From Topomyia yanbarensis (taxonomy: Eukaryota; Arthropoda; Insecta; Diptera; Culicidae): DNA of 64,000 nt. The stretch covers positions 34,260,343-34,324,342 of the forward strand of contig NC_080671.1 of assembly GCF_030247195.1 (NCBI RefSeq). The letters are read 5' to 3'. Under the pieces are notes generated by a model, which worked only from the letters and a program-made list of their open reading frames with translations, had not been told where the DNA came from and ran no database searches. The position numbers and the translations under genes were made by a program. Positions 44,091 through 55,144 of this stretch are shown here, one piece after another (positions within the stretch are counted from its first letter, which is position 1; every line of letters starts with the position of its first letter).

Positions 44091-44457
44091 TTTTTTAGCC
44101 GTATTTGAATGACAATATCTCTTCGGGGGTGTTGTCGTTCTGTTATTTCAATATCCCCTCGGGGGTGTTGATATATCCGCTAACTGTTTGAGTAGAGGTT
44201 CTCAATCCCTCCGGGGGTTGTTTTATTGCTGCTGTTGTAGCACCTGCAGATCGTTCAGCATCACTCCGGGGGTGCAGAATGCTCTGTTTTAATTGTTCTG
44301 TGTCGTTGTTTTCCTTACCCCTAACCTTACCACTTCCCCAATCCTTCCCATCAGGAAAATGATGAAAAGACGATTCTTGGCAAGGCACAAATCTCCGATC
44401 AACATGGGGAACGTGCCATTTGAGCCAGACGCTACTGATTCCTGATTCCTGAACTTA
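43040..44457 (+). mobile_element. R1/I-type non-LTR retrotransposon, 5'-truncated
   Basis: RNase H domain and C-terminal cysteine region followed by a 3' UTR of about 365 bp that contains four variants of a 'ccctccgggggttg' motif (44125-44270). It ends in a short 'gattcctgattcctga' direct repeat instead of poly-A. The element lies between two ~170-bp direct repeats. Terminal RNase H and a non-poly-A 3' end fit R1-like or I-like clades. Confidence 0.8.
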
Positions 44458-44460
44458 TTG

Positions 44461-44629
44461 TCGGAAAAGATTAGCGCCGGCTTGACGCAAATCCCTTAAA
44501 ACTAAAACACTTTGTGTTTCAATCGACTGATAAAACGTGATGTCCCGTTCGAGCAGAAGTTCTGTTTATGCCGATGAGACACAGTGAAGCCGAAACTTGT
44601 CTTGGCTTAGCAGGCCTATGCGAAATATA
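44461..44629 (+). repeat. Direct repeat, right copy (169 bp)
   Basis: Second copy of 42867-43039, immediately after the 3' end of the R1-like element. Downstream (44630 on) the sequence differs from what follows the left copy. Confidence 0.92.
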
Positions 44630-45241
44630 GCATAGTATAAGTGATGCGTTTTTATCACTAAGGCATCTGACAACATGCTTCTGTAGGTATTTCTAATGCA
44701 CGGTCGGACTCAACTGCTTTAGTTGCCGCAAGGTTCCACTGTATCGATTTTGTTGGCTATTTTCGGCAAATTTAAGACTAAGAGAAACGAAAGCAATGAG
44801 ACTGAAAGATGGATAGGTGTTCTATAGCGAATCAGTTAGAAACATAGAACGGAAAACTCGGACTAGGCAGGCTCATATGGACATTATCGAAAGAAAATGT
44901 AAAGAATCCTTTTGCCTTCTGCTAAGTAGGAGTTGGGCGTTGCCCTCAACTCTACCGTGTGGTGGTTGATAGAACATAACACATTATCATGTTTTACCGA
45001 CGACGCCGAATACCTTTCAACAAAATCGATACAAGAGATTGAGTTATGTTAGAGCAGTTTCAGTTTGTTTCAAAAAGTTGCGAAGCTAACCTATAGCGAT
45101 TCGGATCGGCAAAGCTGTATTATTGTGCATCATGAGGCCAAACAATGTCGCCATTCATCTCTGATACAGAACACCTATCTCTTGTCCCTCCGCGCTGTCA
45201 AACAGGGCACGAGCCACCTTATGCCGTTAATGCTTGAATCC
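44630..45241. other. Non-coding stretch
   Basis: No gene. A small inverted motif 'gttgggcgttgccctcaac' lies at 44932-44950. The segment 45160-45240 leads into the foldback element listed next. Confidence 0.4.
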
Positions 45242-45676
45242 GGAGCTGGGCTCCCGAGCAAAGTCGAACATCAAAATTACAACAAGTAGAAATCATATTT
45301 TGATAATAGCATCTAATTGAAATCTTGTTTTGTGTCAGTTTTAAATATGACATCAAATTTTGATCTCATTTTGCTATCCTTGTTTCTTAGAAGAATTTTC
45401 TATGTTTATATTTCTTTGGTGAACCATCAAGGTAATACATATTTTGTTATCAAAAAAATTTCAACAACTCAATGAGCTTTCAATTTACTCGCACTGATAG
45501 CAGAATTGATTTTCTGTTTGATGTCATACGACAATTTTGATGCTTTCCATTTTGATCTTTTAACCGTTAAAACGACCAAAACGACAACAACCTGAGTTAT
45601 CGTTTGCCGAACATCACAACATCAAGTTAAGTTTTCAATTTGTTGTCAGACTCTGCTCGGGTTAGGCTCTGGCTCC
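45242..45676. mobile_element. Foldback/MITE-like element, ~435 bp
   Basis: The left end GGAGCTGGGCTCCCGAGCAA and the right end in reverse (GGAGCCAGAGCCTAACCCGA, then GCAGAGTC) pair imperfectly over about 28 bases, with 'gagcaaagtc' against 'gagcagagtc' the best part. The interior is rich in 'atcaaaattttgat'-like words. No target duplication is clear, so limits are approximate. Confidence 0.5.
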
Positions 45677-45689
45677 GATCGCTGTCAAC

Positions 45690-46128
45690 TGACAGTGATT
45701 GGGGCCTGGAGCCCAAATGTCGTTATTCATTTGATTAGATTCAGTGTGATTCTTATAAAGAAAATGACACTCAGCGCCACAGATATATTACAGGGGACCA
45801 ATTGGTGTTCATGTAATAATTTACTGATCCATAGGATACCTCCGATTGGTTGCATTGTCATAATACGGTTTATATTGTCACATTACTCCGCGTAAAAAAT
45901 CCAATGGTAAATTGGAAAAAAAAAAATATCACCAAAATGAGCAAATAAATTGCGAAAATTATAACCAAGCTCCTGAAATCTTGCACATGAATCACATTTT
46001 TCTGTCAGGAAACAACCAATTGTTAACTCATTAAAATGTGCATAGAAATTACGAAAATTGTGACTAAGCTACGGAAATCATAAATCACATTACTCTGCTC
46101 GAACTAACCGATAGTAAACTCAACATTA
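45690..46128 (-). repeat. CACGG-family sequence left of the nested complex
   Basis: Text such as 'attgtcacattactccgcg', 'gcgaaaattataaccaagct', 'cctgaaatcttgcacatgaa' and 'acgaaaattgtgactaagct' is the family's 90-110-bp subunit in inverse orientation. It suggests that one family member inserted next to or into another. Confidence 0.6.
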
Positions 46129-48653
46129 CACGGTAAAAAATGCTCCCAAAATCGTCAATAAAGTGCCATGAATTCTGGAACAATGACGTTTTAACGTTAC
46201 GAAAACAGGACCACGAATAACAATCATGTATTTTATAATTATGTTCCATTTTCGTTCAGTAACGCTTTTATTAGTGGAGATATTTGTTTTTGTTTTGTGA
46301 ACCTCAGTCACGGTTTCAGCCATATCATTACCAAATAGATTTTCTGTACGTGAACTAGCTCACAACTTTATGACCATATTATTCATAATACCAACGTTTG
46401 ATTCGTGTTTTTTTTTCATGGCTGTTGAAACATTATTCAGAGTCCGTTCAAGATGTAGCAAATTATGAAACAGTTCACGACGTGTAGTCGTGACATCATC
46501 TGGTTTTCGTGATTTTGAAGTAGTTCACAAAATCAAAACATATTTGCTCGTGAACTATTTTTCGAAACCCGGAATATTATTTATAAATCATTTCAATAAT
46601 CGTGAACTAGTTCACGATTCCTAATATAATAGTCACGATTCAATATCCGTGTTCGCGAAATAGTTCACAAAATCACAAAATGTTATTCATGTATACGAGA
46701 ACTGTTTCCTGATTTCTATCGAATTAGTCATAACTCACCATTCATGCTCATGAAATAGTTCACAAAACCATGAAATAATTATGTATTCGTGAACTAGCTC
46801 ATGATTCCCAGTATAATAGTCACCATTCGAGCTCGTGCATTCACAAAATCAAAAAAATGATATTTATGTATATGTGAACTGATTTATGATTCCTAGCGAC
46901 TGACCATTCGTGATCGTAAAATAATTTATGAAATCATGAAATCTTATTCATAAAAACGTTCACTGATTCATGATCCTATTATAATAGTAACGCCTGACCA
47001 TTTGTGCCCGTGAAACAGTTCACAAAATCATAAAATATCGTATATGTGTTCGTGAAATGGTTCATGATTCCTAGCATAATTTTCACGATGACCATTTGTG
47101 CTCGTGAAAGTTCTCATAGTGAAATATTATTCATGAATACGTGAGCTGGTTCGTGACTCGTAGTACACGATTCACGGTCTATCTTGAGTGCTTGTGATAT
47201 ATAGGAGTATTCATTTACAATTTCATGCAACTCTGCAAATGGGATTGAAATTTTCACGTGAGCTATTTAACAAAATTTGGGTTTTGTCATGAACTATCGT
47301 ATAGTTATGTCCAGCCTATCGCGACATCTAATAAGTGCGAGCAGCAGATATAAAAAAAAACTATTAGAGCCTCGAACATCATCGTTCATTCGATAAGGTT
47401 CAATATGATGTCTGGACAGAAAACGAAAATGCGCTGAGCATCCAAAATATGTTATAGAACCAGAAATCGTGTTCGCGATGTAGTTCACAAAACAAGATAC
47501 CGCGAATCCCTTACGCTTTTATGAACCAAACCATATTGTCACGTTATTCCTAGGAAAAATGCGATAGTAATTCAACATGAACATTAGAGTGGCTCGAAAA
47601 TGACATTTTTCAGCACACCACTTTTTGAGTTCCTTTTGTGGTTCCAAATGCCTGTGCAAAGTTTGGGAGCGGTCGGTTGCTTCCCGGGTTTGCGCATTGC
47701 CTTTAAAGTTTGTATGGGATTTTTTATGGGGAAATCAATTATTTTGCATTTACGTTAATAAAGATCGCTATCAAAACAACAATTCACAACTTAACAACTT
47801 TGTCGAAGACCGTAACTAGCTACGAGTTTTCAAAAAATAGTTATAACGATTTTTTTCAATCCAAATGCAGAAATTAATTATTTCTTCCAACACTGTCAGT
47901 ACACCACGACACCGATACTTCAAACTTGAATAAATAAGAATATATTCATCGCAGAGACTTGGTACCTTTGAATGAAATGTTCAGAATGAATTGCTGAATA
48001 ACATAGACGTAGTTAAACCAAGAGGGGGTGTGGTTTGTGTACTCCCCAATTCCCTGTTTAGATAGTTTAGTATAACATAAGGAGCACATCTTCAACGTAG
48101 GTTTAAACCGCCGAATTACAAATTAATCTTACGTGTTTGAGTGCTACTATTTAAGGGCTCTACTGTTATCTCATTTTTAATGGCACAGCGGTTTATAAGC
48201 TTTACATATTTTAAAACCCTATTTATTGGCCCTTAAGAGTCAGAATTTTAAAAAATGCATATCCTTAGATTCCTTGAAGCCTTGGAATTGTTTCTATTAA
48301 CGTTTTCGTTTGAGAATCTAAGAACGAAACCAGGATAGTTATTTCAAACAAGTGTTTTTTGATGAAATTGAGTTAGGTTCACGCAAAACAGAGGTGATGT
48401 TGGCAAACCAGAAATATACTTCAGGTTATAACCCAACGCGATTTTCAGACCAGAGTTAGTTTTCGCCCCAAGCAAAAACAACACATAAATTTGTAGGTGT
48501 AAATTCTAAATATTGTAACCGGTATTTACCACAACAAAGATTGTAGGATGATTCATATTTGAGTCTATCAAAATATTAAGAAAGTTCAGTCGTTGACATT
48601 TACAAGGACATAATGATTCTAAACAATCTAAACAGGGACTGGGGAGTACACAT

Positions 48654-50470
48654 TAGGGTGGGACAAAAATTAGATTCCAGCTCCGAGCAACGTTTTGCCT
48701 TTCTCATATAGAAAGGTTATGCAATCACTCTGAAAAACGTCAACCTAATCCCGGCCCGGAGGGCCGAGTGTCATATCCCATTCGACTCAGTTCGTCGAGA
48801 TCGGAAAAAGTCTGTATGTGTGTGTGTATGTGTGTATGTATGTGTGTGTGTATGTGTGTGTATGTGTGTGTGTATGTATGTGCGTATGTGTCAAATAATG
48901 TCACTCATTTTTCTCAGAGATGGCTGGACCGATTTGCCCAAACTTAGTCTCAAATGAAAGGTGCAACCTTCCCATCGGCTGCTATTGAATTTTGGATCGA
49001 TCGGAATTCTGGTTCCGGAATTACGGGTTTCAGAGTGCGGCCACACAGAAATTTCTCATAAAAACTATAGGAAAAATTAAAAATAGAATTTTTATTTTTG
49101 ATGCTAAATGTATTCAAGGTGCATAAAACGTCGAGATTTGATGCAAACACGAAAAAAAATTGACGAAGATTCACTTTTTTGGATTTTGCACATTTTTGCC
49201 TTTCTCATATAGAAAGGTTATGCAATCACTCTGATAAATGTCAACCTAATCCCTAAATTTTTTTTTCGACTCGCATAAGGTTTCTGGATTTTAACAGGGG
49301 CCCTCCCTTTCAACCCCATCATCTTTAAACCACCACTATATTACAAAGCATACCAATTTAAGCTGGGGAGTCGTTCGTTCATGGGACTCTCGCCCTCCTC
49401 ACATACCCATCCCCGCATGACAAAATAAGTTTGCAAGCAGATAACATTGATCTAATGCTGATTATGCTAATGGAGTATGATATTTTTTTGTTTCAAGTGT
49501 TTCACCGTCGACACGTAGCTCATCAAGTTCGTGGCTGGCATGCCATTGTGTATAAGTGCAAAGTGTACTAAGAATGTAATGGACTTTTCCACAATTATGT
49601 TGAACATAAAAAGCCTCCGTGCCATAGTTTAGAGAAATGAGAAAGGCACAATTGCACCGCTAGGTGGATTAAAACAGGTTTTTAGGTACCATTTGGGTCC
49701 TAGAACAACTTTGCAAATTCTTAGCTCGATTGGAGGAACTGTATTTTTGCGCCCACAGTTTAAAGTTTACATGGGATTTTGTATGGGAAAATTAACTTTT
49801 ACAAAATAATTTCTCCAGGAGTCGCCAATTACTTCCTAAAAATAAATCGTTACGTGGTTTTTATAGGAAATTTAACAAAGAAACAAACCACGAAACAATC
49901 TGACGCTTGAGAAAAAAAGCTATTAAGCAGAAACCGATTGATGCTCTGACGATTGATAAAATATTTATTTTTTCTAGCACTTCTGCTGTTGGTTGTCCAA
50001 TTATACGCTATTTTGTTTTAATCCTCTCTTAATGCTACTAAATCGTTTATCTATACTATTTGGCCACTTCGCAAGGTTTTGAGGGATAAATTGAGGCTTC
50101 TTTTGTACTTAATAAGAGAAAGTTTAATTTTTTTATATAATTAGAACGTCAAAAGCAGTGATGCCATGAAAAGTGAAATTTTCATCAATCTTCAGGGCAT
50201 CAATCGGTTTTTGCTTAATAACTTTTTACACAAGTATCAGATCGTTTTGCAATCTTCTAGATTTTATTTCCTTGACAAATTTCCTATAAAAATCAGATAT
50301 CTCCTTATTTTTTGGAGGTAACGGGTGACTCTTGGAAGAATTAATTTGCAAAAGACAATTTCACCGATCGAGCTAAAAACTTGCAGAGTTGTTCTGGGGC
50401 TAAATGGGACCCAAAAAGTTACTCGGAGCTAAATTTTATTTTTTTTTTCATATAACCATGTCCAACTCTA
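48654..50470. mobile_element. Second hAT-type foldback nested in the first
   Basis: The 8-bp duplication GTACACAT lies at 48646-48653 and 50471-50478. The left end is TAGGGTGGGACA and the right end in reverse is TAGAGTTGGACA. Further arm matches are 'ttagctccgagtaac', 'catttgggtcc', 'agaacaactttgcaa' and 'ttagctcgat(t/c)gg'. It sits where the outer element's right inner arm begins. Its left arm is split by the (TG)n element. Confidence 0.88.
48697..49677 (+). mobile_element. (TG)n-associated GTTTT element, copy D (innermost)
   Basis: GTTTT occurs at 48692-48696 and 49678-49682 immediately outside. The copy starts GCCTTTCTCATATAGAAAGG and ends GGTGGATTAAAACAG. It contains 'cccggcccggagggccgag', an 80-bp TG/TATG run (48812-48894), 'cagagatggctggaccgatt', a second GCCTTTCTCATATAGAAAGG module at 49198, and 'aattgcaccgctaggtgg' at the end. 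No protein is encoded. Confidence 0.88.
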
Positions 50471-51605
50471 GTACACATGCCCCCTTCTTCTTTTCATTTT
50501 CTGATTACGTCTATGATATTCAGCAATTCATTCTGAACTTTTCATTCAAGGGTACCAAGTCTCTGCGATGGATATATTCTCATATATTTAAGTTTTTAAT
50601 GTCGATGTCGGTGTTGCATCGTCAGTGTTGAAAAAGTAATCAATTTCTGCATTTGTATTTTACCATAAGTTTTAAAATCGTTATAACTATGTTTTGAAAA
50701 CTCGTAGCTAGTTACGGTCTTCGACAAAGTTGTTAACCAAGGTTTGAACTATAGTTTTATAAAGCTGGTTTTTCATATTCAGTGAAATAGTGATCTTTAT
50801 TAACGTAAATGCAAAATAATTAATTTCCCCATATAAAATCCCATACAAACTTTGATCGCAATGCGCAAACACGGGAAGCAACCAATCGCTACCAAATTTT
50901 GCACAGGCATTTGGGACCACAAAAGGAACTCAAAAAGAATGCTGTGCCCGCTAGTTTAAATCATTTTGAAGTTTTCCCATACAACCGCGAGCCACTCTAA
51001 TGAACATGAGTCACATTACTCCATGTGTTAAATTCGAACGTGAGCTCAAGCCTAAAATATCACAATAACGTGCATATAAATTACGAAAAACGTGCTTAAC
51101 ATCCTCAAATTATGAACATAAATTACACTACTTGTGACTAAAATATCAAAAATCGTGACTATGATCCTGAGATCATGAACACAAATCATTCTACTTATGA
51201 CTACTAACTGAGACATGGAAATCGTGATCATAAGTCACACTACCATGCAGAAAAATCCAAATCTTGAAAACGTGAATATAAATTACGAAATTAGGAAAAC
51301 TGCGACTATGCTCCTGAAATCATGAACATCGTTTTAGTTACTATACAGTGTGTCCTCAAAGTATGGACAACAATCGTAACAAAAATTAAATATGTCCAAG
51401 GAACAACCACAGTAACCCAACCAAAAATTGCATTGATGCCATGTACATTTTTGTGAGAAACTATATTTTTAAACATACATAGTTTCATGAATACGAGGTT
51501 TATTATCCATAATTTCAGGAACTTGGTCAAGATTTTCGTAAATTGTTTAGTTCATGAAATTGTGATTTTTTGTTCATGAATTTATGAACGAATTTTTTCC
51601 GTGTA

Positions 51606-52199
51606 CTAACTCTATTGCATCAAATCTCCAATAACTATAGAATTAGTTACCCAAGATATAAACTCATACATACATTTCCGATGATGACAATTTAACTTTA
51701 AATATAAAAGACACCATTTTATGCTTGTAATGGATCTTTGCGTCAGCAAATTATAACGAAATGTTATTTGGAACAAGATGCAAGTGTAAAAGAATAACAT
51801 TCATACAACGTTACATTGACTTTTGTGATGCCTATTATTTCCTATTACTTCTGAGAGATTTTCAGAAATGAGTTATCATTCCATTCGAAATAAATCATCC
51901 TTTATAATTGAATCGATCGCAGGCAATTCAAACCAAATTAATATATTTATTTCGTTATTTTCATGGCCCCAGGTAGCTTTCCAAAAATTCCATTTTCCAT
52001 CCACCGCACCCAACATAACACCAACAAACAACCGAACCGAACCGAATCGTACCGTACGTTGGTTGAGATAAGCTTTGTTTATGTCTTGTTTTTTTGCAGA
52101 CCCGAAACCAATTGTCCAATTGGCTAGTACTACAAGAACGGAACGAATAAATACCAAACAGGGGTGACTACCGCTGCCAGTGCACACTCGAAAAACGCG
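51606..52199. other. Non-coding flank of the second candidate exon
   Basis: AT-rich up to about 52010, where G+C begins to rise ('aaccgaaccgaatcgtaccg'). No gene. This may be the upstream region of the 52.2-53.2 kb block. Confidence 0.4.
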
Positions 52200-53175
52200 T
52201 GCTTGCCCCGTGTCACAACGGGGGGCGTGAAAAGGTGTTCATTCGCTCGCCGTAGTAGTAGGCACTGCGCAGCAATCGAGACGCCCGTTTACGAGCCACA
52301 TCCGGATTGACCAACAAGTATTCTAACGGCGTAGGCGTATCCGCTTGCGGCCGCAGCCGGACAAAAGTTAGCCGGCCAGTGCGGGTAGGAGAGGTTAAAA
52401 ATAAAATAAACGAATATAGGTGAAAGTGATAGTGAGTTGGCCATTCAAAAAAAAAAAAAAAATCGAAGGAACGCATGAAAAATTAGGGTGCGAAAATACT
52501 TACCAATAATAGCAGTGTCAGCAGCAGTAGCTTAACGTAGTAACAACAACCGGTAATTGCTTCTGTTGGTGAGTGTGTGATTGTGATTTTTCCCTCCGCT
52601 TGATAACGAAAACAGTTTCAGCAGGTGCGAATTGTGGTTTGGGGGGAAATTTCCGGTGGGTGACCGGTGGGTTGTTTCATGCTATTCAGTGCTTTTCCCT
52701 ATCCAAGTTGGCTGCGGCATGGCGTAACGCGAGCAACGGAAAACGAACCGTGTTAATTCGAATCAATTCAGAAGTTGATAAATCAAATTCAAACGTCGGA
52801 TCCGTTTGGTGTTCATGTAATGTGAATACCCGTAGATTTCGTAGTGGTACGTACAGTGAGGGAAAAACATACCGTAAAAATATTTTCGCTTTTGCAACTG
52901 AAAGTTTGAATAGAATTGTTTGTGGCTCTACGAGAGTAATCGTGTATGTGTGGTGAAACGAAGCTAGCTGCTGATCCTAAATGGTGCTGATGGTAATGGT
53001 AGTGATCCTGCTTTCCGATGATGACGATGATTACGCGGGTCAGTGAGGCGTACAGTGTTACCGGTATGTGGTAGAATCTAGGCAGCCAGATGTTCCAGTC
53101 GGGTAATTTCGTAACCCGAACAAATCACCCCGCGAGAGCACAGTTGGATGTTTAATCAAGTGGAAAATGAAGCAG
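52200..53175 (+). other. Candidate 5' exon region ending in a start codon and donor
   Basis: This block is CpG-rich compared with its flanks (gcggccgcagccgg near 52350) and has a leader-like composition with poly-A and CAG/CAA runs (52507-52555). It ends with AAA-ATG-AAG-CAG|GTATGT: a good insect start context (A at -3 to -1) with the ATG at 53167, two more codons, and a strong donor at 53175/53176. A gene whose first coding exon encodes only Met-Lys-Gln would look like this. No TATA box or properly spaced Inr/DPE pair was found, so the start site is unknown. It could share a gene with the 22.9 kb exon. Confidence 0.35.
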
Positions 53176-55136
53176 GTATGTATTCATAGTGTATTTAACC
53201 GCTGTCGTTTACCGTATAGTATGCTGGTAATGGGTTGCAAGAGTGATTAGTCGGTTAGACGGATGGCGGTAGCCAGTGTTGCCGGTCGGAAAATGTTAAA
53301 TCGATTATGTGCTGATTTGCCAAACAGATGCTATGGTATTTATTATTGAATTATTCATAATAAATTTAATGAACTTTTCTCTATACAAGGGTTTGTTTTC
53401 GTTGGTGCCAATAACCAAGAAAGTCAATACGTGAACCAGTTATTTCAAGCATGCAGTTTCCCGTTCAATTGGCAAGCCAACGAAAACCACAAAGCCAAAA
53501 TATTATTCTATATATGCTAAAACAGTTAACCACCCACTAGACTAATGATAATCCAATTTGTGCCGGATCCAACAACCAGCAACCGCCGCTAATGAGTCGT
53601 CAGTGGGCCTTATTTGCTCTACTGTCAAAGTGATTAATCCTTGCCTCGGTCTCGACTCGGCACGACTGATAATAATATATACGCGTTTCCATGACCGAGC
53701 TGTCACGGCTCCAGTTTCAGCTCACGCCTCCATAATGATAATTACTGATAAAATACTGCATATCTATGTAGTTCGGTCCGATTGCCGTGGTGTAAACTAT
53801 TCGCCAACTTGACACATCAATGTGAACCGACGAAACCGGATCCAATGTCCTGACAAAGTTTGGTCCGTCACACTGTGACTTTACTGCCCAAGCGCCCATT
53901 AGGCGCAGTCAGTGGAGAGCGTTGGACAGCTGCGGAATGCAGTTCAGTTTGATATAATCCGGCGTGGGTTGCCGGATGGACTCAGGAGAAAGTTGCTATT
54001 ACCATTTTCTAGAGCAACCAACAGCACCAACAATAACAACAACAACCTAACCAGCAGCAGTCATATGCTGATTTCGTTTTTAGATCAGAGTTGCTCTAGG
54101 TTCGCTCGGAGCTGTCACTTTTGTATGGAAACTGTAAACATTAGAGCGAACCTAGGGCGACTCGATTCTAAAACCGAAAACAGCAATAGTTTTGACATGG
54201 TGTGGGAGTTTCCACAGCTGCCACACACTGACTGGGTTGGGATAGGTATATTTACAACTTTAGCCTACCATATCACTGCTGCTGCTGCTGCTGTGGTGGG
54301 ATTTAATCGTTGTCTTTCGGGGCAGCACTCCGTGACTGGGTTACGGGCGGTGTGCATGTGCAGCGGTAGCCTTATTCTGTGAATGTTTTCCGCTCTGCTA
54401 CCGACTGTCACGCCGGTGACCCAGTTGAGCATTTCAGCCAGCATGGATGGGTTTGTCATAAAAAAGTGTACCCTGTCAACGCTGACTGCTACGGAGAGTT
54501 GTGTCCTTAATTATTGCGGATTTTGCATTCATTCAAATGTGGTGGTTGGAAGAGATTCGTGAAAGGGCAGTGCTTGAGTGACGGCATTTTCACGGATTTA
54601 AAAGATTCTGTCGGAGCGGATTTTATCCGTTGAGACTACATTTCATTATGCGTGTAATTTTAATGGAAGTGGTCTGGACACTTTTCGTTTTCGTTTGTTT
54701 AGCACTAGTAATTAAATTTTGCCGTTGGAAATTGAATAGCTTTTATGATGAATGAAAACTCTGAACATCAGAAGTTTCTAAACATTGTTGACAGCACAGA
54801 GAGTGCCTGTCCTAACCTTGACAAAAACGCAGAAAAGCAGAAGAAAAGTTTCAGTCTGCCAAGGTCAACATTTGCTGCAGCTTTTTAAGACAGAAACACA
54901 ATAGATTGCGTTGCTGCAAATGCGGTACAGACTAAAAGCGCTGACACAGCTTTTGCCATACTTTCGAACTACAATGCACTATGGTCCTAATGCTCCAAAC
55001 TAAGATAAAGATTACCAGAGAACTAGTAGAGCGACTGTTTATTTGAAGGAGGAAGAAATCTTTCAGGTAAAGTTCACAAATATATTGAAACAGAGAAATG
55101 AAGAAATCTCAGCGAAATAAGAATGCTACTACAAAT
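53176..55136. other. Putative intron or intergenic stretch
   Basis: No supported gene. A 156-codon frame at 53912-54382 spans a MITE and a (GCT)n run (54277-54291), so it is not a protein. The region is moderately GC-rich to about 54600, then AT-rich. Confidence 0.45.
54076..54174. mobile_element. Small foldback MITE, ~99 bp
   Basis: The arms GTTTTTAGATCAGAGTTGCT (54076 on) and, reversed from 54174, GTTTTAGAATCGAGTCGCCC align with few mismatches and continue into a perfect 'ctaggttcgctc' / 'gagcgaacctag' pair. The loop is about 35 bp ('tgtcacttttgtatggaaac'). Target duplication is unclear. Confidence 0.75.
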
Positions 55137-55144
55137 CGAGGTTG

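Larger units (their letters stand above)
47585..50999. mobile_element. Long-armed hAT-type foldback element with nested insert
   Basis: The ends TAGAGTGGCTCG (47585-47596) and CGAGCCACTCTA (50988-50999) are perfect inverses, with 8-bp duplication ATGAACAT at 47577-47584 and 51000-51007. The inverted arms continue for about 450-500 bp ('tccttttgtggttccaaatg', 'ggtcggttgcttcccg', 'cgttaataaagatc', 'cttggtacc'), and the innermost arm pair is 'gtactccccaattccctgtt' near 48036 against its inverse at 48628-48650. The loop (about 48065-48620) is non-coding. An 8-bp duplication with TA(G)-starting ends indicates the hAT superfamily. Confidence 0.9.
46129..51603 (-). mobile_element. CACGG-ended element, interrupted by a hAT foldback
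   Basis: The left end CACGGTAAAAAATGCTCCC (46129) and the right end GAATTTTTTCCGTG (51603) have TA on both sides (46127-46128, 51604-51605). The order of blocks is the reverse of the copy at 24785-26839: unique block (46129-46320), array of 'cacgaa/catgaac' units (46330-47240), junction, array of 'gtgactatgatcctgagatc' units (51050-51330), and the block with 'cccaaagtatgg'-like and 'catagtttcatgaatacgag' text. Subtracting 47585-51007 leaves about 2.05 kb, the same length as the other copy. Confidence 0.78.

Noticed and set aside
48812..48894. Independent (TG)n microsatellite locus
   Set aside because: The tract sits at the same place in every copy of the dispersed element, so it is part of that element.
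53912..54382. 156-codon frame with poly-Asn and poly-Ala
   Set aside because: It crosses a foldback MITE and simple AAC and GCT runs; composition comes from these repeats.
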